DNA from: Agriotes lineatus
Lineage: Eukaryota; Arthropoda; Insecta; Coleoptera; Elateridae
Assembly: GCA_940337035.1 (NCBI GenBank)
Contig: CALNHX010007575.1
Coordinates: 1-64,000, forward strand
Reading direction: 5' to 3'
Length of the DNA stretch: 64,000 nt
Under the pieces are notes generated by a model. That model saw only the letters and a program-made list of their open reading frames with translations, had not been told where the DNA came from and did not search any database. Positions 18,130 to 31,585 of this stretch are shown here, one piece after another (positions within the stretch are counted from its first letter, which is position 1; every line of letters starts with the position of its first letter). A program made the position numbers and the translations under genes.

Positions 18130-21100
18130 AAAATATAATAAAATGCCATTAATGGTTTACGAAAATCGAAACTGCTCTTAATAAACGCTATATTAATACA
18201 TACGCGGCATTTAAATGCTAGCGAGTATGGAAAGGCACTCCTATTAATTTACTGTATTTCCTAAAACACTCCATAAGGACATTATAATTTTCTAAATAGA
18301 TGTTGCCATTTGCAAGTGTTTATTCTGATAAATATAAGCACCATCGAGACCTATGCGTACTATATAGGTAGCTGCCTAATGTAAAGCATCCATATTGTTG
18401 TTGAAGGCCACCATTAATTCAGATAAAATATAATAAAATGCAATTAATGGTTCACGAAAATCGAAACTGCTCTTAATAAACGCTATATTAATACATATGC
18501 AGGATTTATTTCCTAGGGATTGTGGAAATGCACTCCTATTAATTTACTGTAATTCGTAAAACACTCCTTAAGGACATTATCATTTTCTAAATAGCTGTGG
18601 CCATTTGCAAGCGTTTATTCTGATAAAGATAAGCTCCACCGAGACCTCCGCGTACTATATAAGTAGCTACTTATTGTAAAGCATCCATATTGTAGTTGAA
18701 GGCCGCCATAAATACAGATAAAATATAATAAAATGCAATTAATGGTTTACGAAAATCGAAACTGCTCTTAATAAACGCTATATTAATACATATGCAGGAT
18801 TTATTTCCTAGGGATTGTGGAAATGCACTCCTATTAATTTACTGTAATTCGTAAAACACTCCATAAGGACATTATAATTTTCTTAAGAGTTGTGGCCATT
18901 TTCCAGCGTTTATTCTGATAAATATAACTTCATCCGAAACCTCCGCGTATTACATAGGCAGTTACCTATTGTAAAACATCCATATTGTTGTTGAAAGCCG
19001 TCCTAAATACTGATAAAATATAATTAAATGCAATTAATGCTTCGCGAAAATCGAAACCGCTCTTAATAAACGCTGTATTAATACATACGCGGGATTTAAA
19101 TGCTAGCGAGTATGGAACGGCACTCCTATTAATTTACTGTATTTCCTAAAACACTCCATAAGGACATTATAATTTTTTAAATAGATGTTGTTATTTGCAA
19201 GTCTTTATTCCGATAAATATAAGCACCACCGAGACCTATGCGTACTATATAGGTAGCTGCCTAATGTAAAGCATCCATATTGTTGTTAAAGGCCACCAAT
19301 AATTCACAACAAATATAATAAAATGCATTTAATGGTTCACGGAAATCGAAACTGCTCTTAATAAAAGCTATATTAATACATATGCAGGATTTATTTGCTA
19401 GGGATTGTGGAAATGCACTCCTATTAATTTACTGTAATTCGTAAAACACTCCATAAGGACATTATAATTTTCTAAAGAGTTGTGGCCATTTGCAAGCGTG
19501 TATTCTGATAAATATAATCTCCATTGAGACCTCAGCGTACTATATAGGTAGCTGCCTAATGTAAAGCATCGATATTGTTGTTGAAGGCCACCATTAATTT
19601 AGATAAAATGTAATTAATGGTTCACGAAAATCGAAACTGCTATTAATAAAAGCTATATTAATACATATGCAGGATTTATTTGCTAGGGAGTGTGAAAATG
19701 CACTCCTATTAATTTACTGTAATTCGCAAAACACTCCATAAGCGCAGTTGAGTTTTCTAAATAGATGTGGCCATTTGCAAGCGTTTATTCTGATAAATAT
19801 TATTTCCTCCGAAACCTCCGCGTATTATATAGGCAGTTACCTATTGTAAAACATCCATATTGTTGTTGAAGGCCGTCCTAAATACTGATAAAATATAATT
19901 AAATCCAATTAATGCTTCACGAACATCGAAACCGCTCTTAATAAACGCTGTATTAATACATACGCGGGATTTAAATGCTAGCGAGTATGGAACGGCACTC
20001 CTATTAATTTACTGTATTTCCTAAAACACTCCATAAGGACATTATAATTTTCTAAATAGATGTTGCCATTTGCAAGTGTTTATTCTGATAAATATAAGCA
20101 CCGCCGAGACCTATGCGTACTATATAGGTAGCTGCTTAATGTAGAGCATCCATATTGTTGTTGAAGGCCACCAATAATTCACATAAAATATAATAAAATG
20201 CAATTAATGGTTCACGAAAATCGAAACTGCTCTTAATAAAAGCTATATTAATACATATGCAGGATTTATTTCCTAGGGATTGTGGAAATGCACTCCTATT
20301 AATTTACTGTAATTCGTAAAACACTCCATTAGGACATTATTATTTTCTAAAGAGTTGTGGCCATTTGCAAGCGTTTATTCTGATAAATATAACTTCCTGC
20401 GAAACCTCCGCGTATTATATAGGCAGTTACCTATTGTAAAACATCCATATTGTTGTTGAATGCCGTCCTAAATACTGGTAAAATATAATAAAATGCCATT
20501 AATGGGTTACGAAAATCGAAACTGCTCTTAATAAACGCTATATTAATACATACGCGGCATTTAAATGCTAGCGAGTATGGAAAGGCACTCCTATTAATTT
20601 ACTGTATTTCCTAAAACACTCCAGAAGGACATTATAATTTTCTAAATAGATGTTGCCATTTGCAAGTGTTTATTCTGATAAATATAAGCACCATCGAGAC
20701 CTATGCGTACTATATAGGTAGCTGCCTAATGTAAAGCATCCATATTGTTGTTGAAGGCCACCATTAATTCAGATAAAATATAATAAAATGCAATTAATGG
20801 TTCACGAAAATCGAAACTGCTCTTAATAAACGCTATATTAATACATATGCAGGATTTATTTCCTAGGGATTGTGGAAATGCACTCCTATTAATTTACTGT
20901 AATTCGTAAAACACTCCTTAAGGACATTATCATTTTCTAAATAGCTGTGGCCATTTGCAAGCGTTTATTCTGATAAAGATAAGCTCCACCGAGACCTCCG
21001 CGTACTATATAAGTAGCTACTTATTGTAAAGCATCCATATTGTAGTTGAAGGCCGCCATAAATACAGATAAAATATAATAAAATGCAATTAATGGTTTAC

Positions 21101-22830
21101 GAAAATCGAAACTGCTCTTAATAAACGCTATATTAATACATATGCAGGATTTATTTCCTAGGGATTGTGGAAATGCACTCCTATTAATTTACTGTAATTC
21201 GTAAAACACTCCATAAGGACATTATTATTTTCTAAAGAGTTGTGGCCATTTGCCAGCGTTTATTCTGATAAATATAACTTCATCCAAAACCGCCGCGTAT
21301 TACATAGGCAGTTACCTATTGTAAAACATCCATATTGTTGTTGAAGGCCGTCCTAAATACTGATAAAATATAATTAAATGCAATTGATGCTTCACGAAAA
21401 TCGAAACTGCTCTTAATAAACGCTGTATTAATACATACGCGGGATTTAAATGCTAGCGAGTATGGAACGGCACTCCTATTAATTTAATGTATTTCCTAAA
21501 ACACTCCTTAAGGACATTATAATTTTCTAAATAGATGTTGCCATTTCCAAGTGTTTATTCTGATTAATATAAGCACCACCGAGACCTATGCGTACTATAT
21601 AGGTAGCTGCCTAATATAAAGCATCCATATTGTTGTTGAAAGCCACCAATAATTCACATAAAATATAATAAAATGCAATTAATGGTTCACGGAAATTGAA
21701 ACTGCTCTTAATAAACGCTATATTAATACATATGCAAAATTTATTTCCTAGGGATTGTGAAAATGCACTCCTATTAATTTACTGTAATTTGTAAAACACT
21801 CCATAAGGACATTATAATTATCTAAATAGATGTGACCATTTGCAAGCGTGTATTCTGATAAATATAATCTCCATTGAGACCTCCGCGTACTATATAGGTA
21901 GCTGCCTAATATAAAGCATCCATATTGTTGTTGAAAGCCACCAATAATTCCCATAAAATATAATAAAATGCAATTAATGGTTCTCGGAAATCGAAACTGC
22001 TCTTAATAAACGCTATATTAATACATATGCAGGATTTATTTCCTAGGGATTGTGGAAATGCACTCCTAGTAATTTACTGTAATTCGTAAAACACTCCATA
22101 AGGACATTATAATTTTCTAAAGAGTTGTGGCCATTTGCAAGCGTGTATTCTGATAAATATAATCTCCATTGAGACCTCAGCGTACTATATAGGTAGCTGC
22201 CTAATGTAAAGCATCGATATTGTTGTTGAAGGCCACCATTAATTTAGATGAAATGTAATTAATGGTTCACGAAAATCGAAACTGCTCTTAATAAAAGCTA
22301 TATTAATACATATGCAGGATTTATTTGCTAGGGAGTGTGAAAATGCACTCATATTAATTTACTGTAATTCGCAAAACACTCCATAAGCGCAGTTGAGTTT
22401 TCTAAATAGATGTGGCCATTTGCAAGCGTTTATTCTGATAAATATAATTTCCTCCGAAACCTCCGCGTATTATATAGGCAGTTACCTATTGTAAAACATC
22501 CATATTGTTGTTGAAGGCCGTCCTAAATACTGATAAAATATAATTAAATGCAATTAATGCTTCACGAAAATCGAAACCGCTCTTAATAAACGCTGTATTA
22601 ATACATACGCGGGATTTAAATGCTAGCGAGTATGGAACAGCACTCCTATTAATTTACTGTATTTCCTAAAACACTCCATAAGGACATTATAATTTTCTAA
22701 ATAGATGTTGCCATTTGCAAGTGTTTATTCTGATAAATATAAGCACCGCCGAGACCTATGCGTACTATATAGGTAGCTGCCTAATGTAAAGCATCCATAT
22801 TGTTGTTAAAGGTCACCAATAATTCACAAA
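18130..22830. repeat. Higher-order repeat, ~2350 bp, left part of array
   Basis: Diagnostic variants recur 2350 bp apart: AATACTGGTAAAATATAATA at 18121 and 20471, and TGATAAAGATAAGCTCC at 18621 and 20971. The copies differ by scattered substitutions, so this block is older or less homogenised than those further right. Confidence 0.65.
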
Positions 22831-25699
22831 AAATATAATAAAATGCAATTAATGGTTCACGAAAATCGAAACTGCTCTTAATAAACGCTATATTAATACA
22901 TATGCAAGATTTCTTTCCTAGGGATTGTAGAAATGCACTCCTATTAATTTACTGTAATTCGTAAAACACTCCATAAGGACATTATAATTTTCTAAAGAGT
23001 TGTGGCCATTTGCCAGCGTTTATTCTGATAAATATAACTTCATCCGAAACCTCCGCGTATTACATAGGCAGTTACCTATTGTATAACATCCATATTGTTG
23101 TTGAAGGCCGTCCTAAATACTGATAAAATATAATTAAATGCAATTAATGCTTCACGAAAATCGAAACCGCTCTTAATAAACGCTTTATTAATACATACGC
23201 GGGATTTAAATGCTAGCGAGTATGGAACGGCACTCCTATTAATTTACTATATTTCCTAAAACACTCCATAAGGACATTATAATTTTTTAAATAGATGTTG
23301 TTATTTGCAAGTCTTTATTCCGATAAATATAAGCACCACCGAGACCTATGCGTACTATATAGGTAGCTGCCTAATGTAAAGCATCCATATTGTTGTTAAA
23401 GGCCACCAATAATTCACAACAAATATAATAAAATTCATTTAATGGTTCACGAAAATCGAAACTGCTCTTAATAAACGCTATATTAATACATATGCAAGAT
23501 TTATTTCCTAGGGATTGTGGAAATGCACTCCTATTAATTTACTGTAATTCGTAAAACACTCCATAAGGACATTATAATTTTCTAAAGAGTTGTGGCCATT
23601 TGCCAGCGTTTATTCTGATAAATATAACTTCATCCGAAACCTCCGCGTATTACATAGGCAGTTACCTATTGTAAAACATCCATATTGTTGTTGAAGGCCG
23701 TCCTAAATACTGATGAAATATAATTAAATGCAATTAATGCTTCACGAAAATCGAAACCGCTCTTAATAAACGCTGTATTAATACATACGCGGGATTTAAA
23801 TGCTAGCGAGTATGGAACGGCACTCCTATTAATTTACTGTATTTCCTAAAACACTCCATAAGGACATTATAATTTTTTAAATAGATGTTGTTATTTGCAA
23901 GTCTTTATTCCGATAAATATAAGCACCACCGAGACCTATGCGTACTATATAGGTAGCTGCTTAATGTAAAGCATCCATATTGTTGTTGAAGGCCACCATT
24001 AATAAGAGAAAATATAATAAAATGCAATTAATGGTTCACGAAAATCGAAACTGCTCTTAATAAACGCTATATTAATACATATGCAAGATTGATTTCCTAG
24101 GGATTGTGGAAATGCACTCCTATTAATTTACTGTAATTCGTAAAACACTCCATAAGGATATTATAATTTTCTAAAGAGTTGTGGCCATTTGCCAGCGTTT
24201 ATTCTGATAAATATAACTTCATCCGAAACCTCCGCGTATTACATAGGCAGTTACCTATTGTAAAACATCCATATTGTTGTTGAAGGCCGTCCTAAATACT
24301 GATAAAATATAATTAAATGCAATTAATGCTTCACGAAAATCGAAACCGCTCTTAATAAACGCTGTATTAATACATACGCGGGATTTAAATGCTAGCGAGT
24401 ATGGAACGGCACTCCTATTAATTTACTGTATTTCCTAAAACACTCCATAAGGACATTATAATTTTTTAAATAGATGTTGTTATTTGCAAGTCTTTATTCC
24501 GATAAATATAAGCACCACCGAGACCTATGCGTACTATATAGGTAGCTGCCTAATGTAAAGCATCCATATTGTTGTTAAAGGCCACCAATAATTCACAACA
24601 AATATAATAAAATGCAATTAATGGTTCACGAAAATCGAAACTGCTCTTAATAAACGCTATATTAATACATATGCAAGATTTCTTTCCTAGGGATTGTAGA
24701 AATGCACTGCTATTAATTTACTGTAATTCGTAAAACACTCCATAAGGACATTATAATTTTTTAAATAGATGTTGCCATTTGCAAGTGTTTATTCTGATAA
24801 ATATAAGCACCGCCGAGACCTATGCGTACTATATAGGTAGCTGCCTAATGTAAAGCATCCATATTGTTGTTAAAGGTCACCAATAATTCACAAAAAATAT
24901 AATAAAATGCAATTAATGGTTCACGAAAATCGAAACTGCTCTTAATAAACGCTATATTAATACATATGCAAGATTTCTTTCCTAGGGATTGTAGAAATGC
25001 ACTCCTATTAATTTACTGTAATTCGTAAAACACTCCATAAGGACATTATAATTTTCTAAAGAGTTGTGGCCATTTGCCAGCGTTTATTCTGATAAATATA
25101 ACTTCATCCGAAACCTCCGCGTATTATATAGGCAGTTACCTATTGTAAAACATCCATATTGTTGTTGAAGGCCGTCCTAAATACTGATAAAATATAATTA
25201 AATGCAATTAATGCTTCACGAAAATCGAAACCGCTCTTAATAAACGCTGTATTAATACATACGCGGGATTTAAATGCTAGCGAGTATGGAACGGCACTCC
25301 TATTAATTTACTGTATTTCCTAAAACACTCCATAAGGACATTATAATTTTTTAAATAGATGTTGTTATTTGCAAGTCTTTATTCCGATAAATATAAGCAC
25401 CAGCGAGACCTATGCGTACTATATAGGTAGCTGCCTAATGTAAAGCATCCATATTGTTGTTAAAGGCCACCAATAATTCACAACAAATATAATAAAATGC
25501 AATTAATGGTTCACGAAAATCGAAACTGCTCTTAATAAACGCTATATTAATACATATGCAAGATTTCTTTCCTAGGGATTGTAGAAATGCACTCCTATTA
25601 ATTTACTGTAATTCGTAAAACACTCCATAAGGACATTATAATTTTCTAAAGAGTTGTGGCCATTTGCCAGCGTTTATTCTGATAAATATAACTTCATCC

Positions 25700-28600
25700 G
25701 AAACCTCCGCGTATTACATAGGCAGTTACCTATTGTAAAACATCCATATTGTTGTTGAAAGCCGTCCTAAATACTGATAAAATATAATTAAATGCAATTA
25801 ATGCTTCACGAAAATCGAAACCGCTCTTAATAAACGCTGTATCAATACATACGCGGGATTTAAATGCTAGCGAGTATGGAACGGCACTCCTATTAATTTA
25901 CTGTATTTCCTAAAACACTCCATAAGGACATTATAATTTTTTAAATAGATGTTGTTATTTGCAAGTCTTTATTCCGATAAATAGAAGCACCACCGAGACC
26001 TATGCGTACTATATAGGTAGCTGCCTAATGTAAAGCATCCATATTGTTGTTAAAGGCCACCAATAATTCACAACAAATATAATAAAATGTAATTAATGGT
26101 TCACGGAAATCGAAACTGCTCTTAATAAACGCTATATTAATACATATGCAGGATTTATTTCCTAGGGATTGTGGAAATGCACTCCTAGTAATTTACTGTA
26201 ATTCGTAAAACACTCCATAGGGACATTATAATTTTCTAAAGAGTTGTGGCCATTTGCAAGCGTTTATTCTGATAAATATAACTTCCTCCGAAACCTCCGC
26301 GTATTATATAGGCAGTTACCTATTGTAAAACATCCATATTGTTGTTGAAGGCCACTAATATTCATATAAAATATAATAAAATGCAATTAATGGTTCACGG
26401 AAATGGACACTGCTCTTAATAAACGCTATATTAATACATATGCAGGATTTATTTGCTAGGGATTGTGGAAATGCACTCCTATTAATTTACTGTAATTCGT
26501 AAAACACTCCATAAGGACATTATAATTTTCTAAAGAGTTGTGGCCATTTGCCAGCGTTTATTCTGATAAATATAACTTCATCCGAAACCTCCGCGTATTA
26601 CATAGGCAGTTACCTATTGTAAAACATCCATATTGTTGTTGAAGGCCGTCCTAAATACTGATAAAATATAATTAAATGCAATTAATGCTTCACGAAAATC
26701 GAAACCGCTCTTAATAAACGCTGTATTTATACATACGCGGGATTTAAATGCTAGCGAGTATGGAACGGCACTCCTATTAATTTACTGTATTTCCTAAAAC
26801 ACTCCATAAGGACATTATAATTTTTTAAATAGATGTTGTTATTTGCAAGTCTTTATTCCGATAAATATAAGCACCACCGAGACCTATGCGTACTATATAG
26901 GTAGCTGCCTAATGTAAAGCATCCATATTGTTGTTAAAGGCCACCAATAATTCACAACAAATATAATAAAATGCAATTAATGGTTCACGAAAATCGAAAC
27001 TGCTCTTAATAAACGCTATATTAATACATATGCAAGATTTCTTTCCTAGGGATTGTAGAAATGCACTCCTATTAATTTACTGTAATTCGTAAAACACTCC
27101 ATAAGGACATTATAATTTTTTAAATAGATGTTGCCATTTGCAAGTGTTTATTCTGATAAATATAAGCACCGCCGAGACCTATGCGTACTATATAGGTAGC
27201 TGCCTAATGTAAAGCATCCATATTGTTGTTAAAGGTCACCAATAATTCACAAACAATATAATAAAATGCAATTAATGGTTCACGAAAATCGAAACTGCTC
27301 TTAATAAACGCTATATTAATACATATGCAAGATTTCTTTCCTAGGGATTGTAGAAATGCACTCCTATTAATTTACTGTAATTCGTAAAACACTCCATAAG
27401 GACATTATAATTTTCTAAAGAGTTGTGGCTATTTGCCAGCGTTTATTCTGATAAATATAACTTCATCCGAAACCTCCGCGTATTACATAGGCAGTTACCT
27501 ATTGTAAAACATCCATATTGTTGTTGAAGGCCGTCCTAAATACTGATAAAATATAATTAAATGCAATTAATGCTTCACGAAAATCGAAACCGCTCTTAAT
27601 AAACGCTTTATTAATACATACGCGGGATTTAAATGCTAGCGAGTATGGAACGGCAGTCCTATTAATTTACTGTATTTCCTAAAACACTCCATAAGGACAT
27701 TATAATTTTTTAAATAGATGTTGTTATTTGCCAGTCTTTATTCCGATAAATATAAGCACCACCGAGACCTATGCGTACTATATAGGTAGCTGCCTAATGT
27801 AAAGCATCCATATTGTTGTTAAAGGCCACCAATAATTCACAACAAATATAATAAAATTCATTTAATGGTTCACGAAAATCGAAACTGCTCTTAATAAACG
27901 CTATATTAATACATATGCAAGATTTATTTCCTAGGGATTGTGGAAATGCACTCCTATTAATTTACTGTAATTCGTAAAACACTCCATAAGGACATTATAA
28001 TTTTCTAAAGAGTTGTGGCCATTTGCCAGCGTTTATTCTGATAAATATAACTTCATCCGAAACCTCCGCGTATTACATAGGCAGTTACCTATTGTAAAAC
28101 ATCCATATTGTTGTTGAAGGCCGTCCTAAATACTGATAAAATATAATTAAATGCAATTAATGCTTCACGAAAATCGAAACCGCTCTTAATAAACGCTGTA
28201 TTAATACATACGCGGGATTTAAATGCTAGCGAGTATGGAACGGCACTCCTATTAATTTACTGTATTTCCTAAAACACTCCATAAGGACATTATAATTTTT
28301 TAAATAGATGTTGTTATTTGCAAGTCTTTATTCCGATAAATAGAAGCACCACCGAGACCTATGCGTACTATATAGGTAGCTGCCTAATGTAAAGCATCCA
28401 TATTGTTGTTAAAGGCCACCAATAATTCACAACAAATATAATAAAATGTAATTAATGGTTCACGGAAATCGAAACTGCTCTTAATAAACGCTATATTAAT
28501 ACATATGCAGGATTTATTTCCTAGGGATTGTGGAAATGCACTCCTAGTAATTTACTGTAATTCGTAAAACACTCCATAAGGACATTATAATTTTCTAAAG

Positions 28601-31580
28601 AGTTGTGGCCATTTGCAAGCGTTTATTCTGATAAATATAACTTCCTCCGAAACCTCCGCGTATTATATAGGCAGTTACCTATTGTAAAACATCCATATTG
28701 TTGTTGAAGGCCACTAATAATTCATATAAAATATAATAAAATGCAATTAATGGTTCACGGAAATGGACACTGCTCTTAATAAACGCTATATTAATACATA
28801 TGCAGGATTTATTTGCTAGGGATTGTGGAAATGCACTCCTATTAATTTACTGTAATTCGTAAAACACTCCATAAGGACATTATAATTTTCTAAAGAGTTG
28901 TGGCCATTTGCCAGCGTTTATTCTGATAAATATAACTTCATCCGAAACCTCCGCGTATTACATAGGCAGTTACCTATTGTAAAACATCCATATTGTTGTT
29001 GAAGGCCGTCCTAAATACTGATAAAATATAATTAAATGCAATTAATGCTTCACGAAAATCGAAACTGCTCTTAATAAACGCTGTATTTATACATACGCGG
29101 GATTTAAATGCTAGCGAGTATGGAACGGCACTCCTATTAATTTACTGTATTTCCTAAAACACTCCATAAGGACATTATAATTTTTTAAATAGATGTTGTT
29201 ATTTGCAAGTCTTTATTCCGATAAATATAAGCACCACCGAGACCTATGCGTACTATATAGGTAGCTGCCTAATGTAAAGCATCCATATTGTTGTTAAAGG
29301 CCACCAATAATTCACAACAAATATAATAAAATGCAATTAATGGTTCACGAAAATCGAAACTGCTCTTAATAAACGCTATATTAATACATATGCAAGATTT
29401 CTTTCCTAGGGATTGTAGAAATGCACTCCTATTAATTTACTGTAATTCGTAAAACACTCCATAAGGACATTATAATTTTTTAAATAGATGTTGCCATTTG
29501 CAAGTGTTTATTCTGATAAATATAAGCACCGCCGAGACCTATGCGTACTATATAGGTAGCTGCCTAATGTAAAGCATCCATATTGTTGTTAAAGGTCACC
29601 AATAATTCACAAACAATATAATAAAATGCAATTAATGGTTCACGAAAATCGAAACTGCTCTTAATAAACGCTATATTAATACATATGCAAGATTTCTTTC
29701 CTAGGGATTGTAGAAATGCACTCCTATTAATTTACTGTAATTCGTAAAACACTCCATAAGGACATTATAATTTTCTAAAGAGTTGTGGCTATTTGCCAGC
29801 GTTTATTCTGATAAATATAACTTCATCCGAAACCTCCGCGTATTACATAGGCAGTTACCTATTGTAAAACATCCATATTGTTGTTGAAGGCCGTCCTAAA
29901 TACTGATAAAATATAATTAAATGCAATTAATGCTTCACGAAAATCGAAACCGCTCTTAATAAACGCTTTATTAATACATACGCGGGATTTAAATGCTAGC
30001 GAGTATGGAACGGCAGTCCTATTAATTTACTGTATTTCCTAAAACACTCCATAAGGACATTATAATTTTTTAAATAGATGTTGTTATTTGCCAGTCTTTA
30101 TTCCGATAAATATAAGCACCACCGAGACCTATGCGTACTATATAGGTAGCTGCCTAATGTAAAGCATCCATATTGTTGTTAAAGGCCACCAATAATTCAC
30201 AACAAATATAATAAAATTCATTTAATGGTTCACGAAAATCGAAACTGCTCTTAATAAACGCTATATTAATACATATGCAAGATTTATTTCCTAGGGATTG
30301 TGGAAATGCACTCCTATTAATTTACTGTAATTCGTAAAACACTCCATAAGGACATTATAATTTTCTAAAGAGTTGTGGCCATTTGCCAGCGTTTATTCTG
30401 ATAAATATAACTTCATCCGAAACCTCCGCGTATTACATAGGCAGTTACCTATTGTAAAACATCCATATTGTTGTTGAAGGCCGTCCTAAATACTGATAAA
30501 ATATAATTAAATGCAATTAATGCTTCACGAAAATCGAAACCGCTCTTAATAAACGCTGTATTAATACATACGCGGGATTTAAATGCTAGCGAGTATGGAA
30601 CGGCACTCCTATTAATTTACTGTATTTCCTAAAACACTCCATAAGGACATTATAATTTTTTAAATAGATGTTGTTATTTGCAAGTCTTTATTCCGATAAA
30701 TAGAAGCACCACCGAGACCTATGCGTACTATATAGGTAGCTGCCTAATGTAAAGCATCCATATTGTTGTTAAAGGCCACCAATAATTCACAACAAATATA
30801 ATAAAATGTAATTAATGGTTCACGGAAATCGAAACTGCTCTTAATAAACGCTATATTAATACATATGCAGGATTTATTTCCTAGGGATTGTGGAAATGCA
30901 CTCCTAGTAATTTACTGTAATTCGTAAAACACTCCATAAGGACATTATAATTTTCTAAAGAGTTGTGGCCATTTGCAAGCGTTTATTCTGATAAATATAA
31001 CTTCCTCCGAAACCTCCGCGTATTATATAGGCAGTTACCTATTGTAAAACATCCATATTGTTGTTGAAGGCCACTAATAATTCATATAAAATATAATAAA
31101 ATGCAATTAATGGTTCACGGAAATGGACACTGCTCTTAATAAACGCTATATTAATACATATGCAGGATTTATTTGCTAGGGATTGTGGAAATGCACTCCT
31201 ATTAATTTACTGTAATTCGTAAAACACTCCATAAGGACATTATAATTTTCTAAAGAGTTGTGGCCATTTGCCAGCGTTTATTCTGATAAATATAACTTCA
31301 TCCGAAACCTCCGCGTATTACATAGGCAGTTACCTATTGTAAAACATCCATATTGTTGTTGAAGGCCGTCCTAAATACTGATAAAATATAATTAAATGCA
31401 ATTAATGCTTCACGAAAATCGAAACCGCTCTTAATAAACGCTGTATTTATACATACGCGGGATTTAAATGCTAGCGAGTATGGAACGGCACTCCTATTAA
31501 TTTACTGTATTTCCTAAAACACTCCATAAGGACATTATAATTTTTTAAATAGATGTTGTTATTTGCAAGTCTTTATTCCG
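25700..31580. repeat. Higher-order repeat of 8 monomers (2360 bp), ~2.5 copies
   Basis: AAATGGACACTGC occurs at 26401, 28761 and 31121, exactly 2360 bp apart, and CGGCAGTCC at 27651 and 30011. The unit order is A, hybrid, B, A, B, A, B, B'. Copies are nearly identical; examples of differences are CCATAGGG near 26216 and a one-base loss near 26350. A further copy lies at about 33780-36800 (markers 34071, 36431, CGGCAGTCC at 35321). Confidence 0.85.
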
Positions 31581-31585
31581 ATAAA

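Noticed and set aside
21748..21954. 68-codon ORF inside the satellite
   Set aside because: It is created by chance substitutions in one or few monomers and is not kept across the array.
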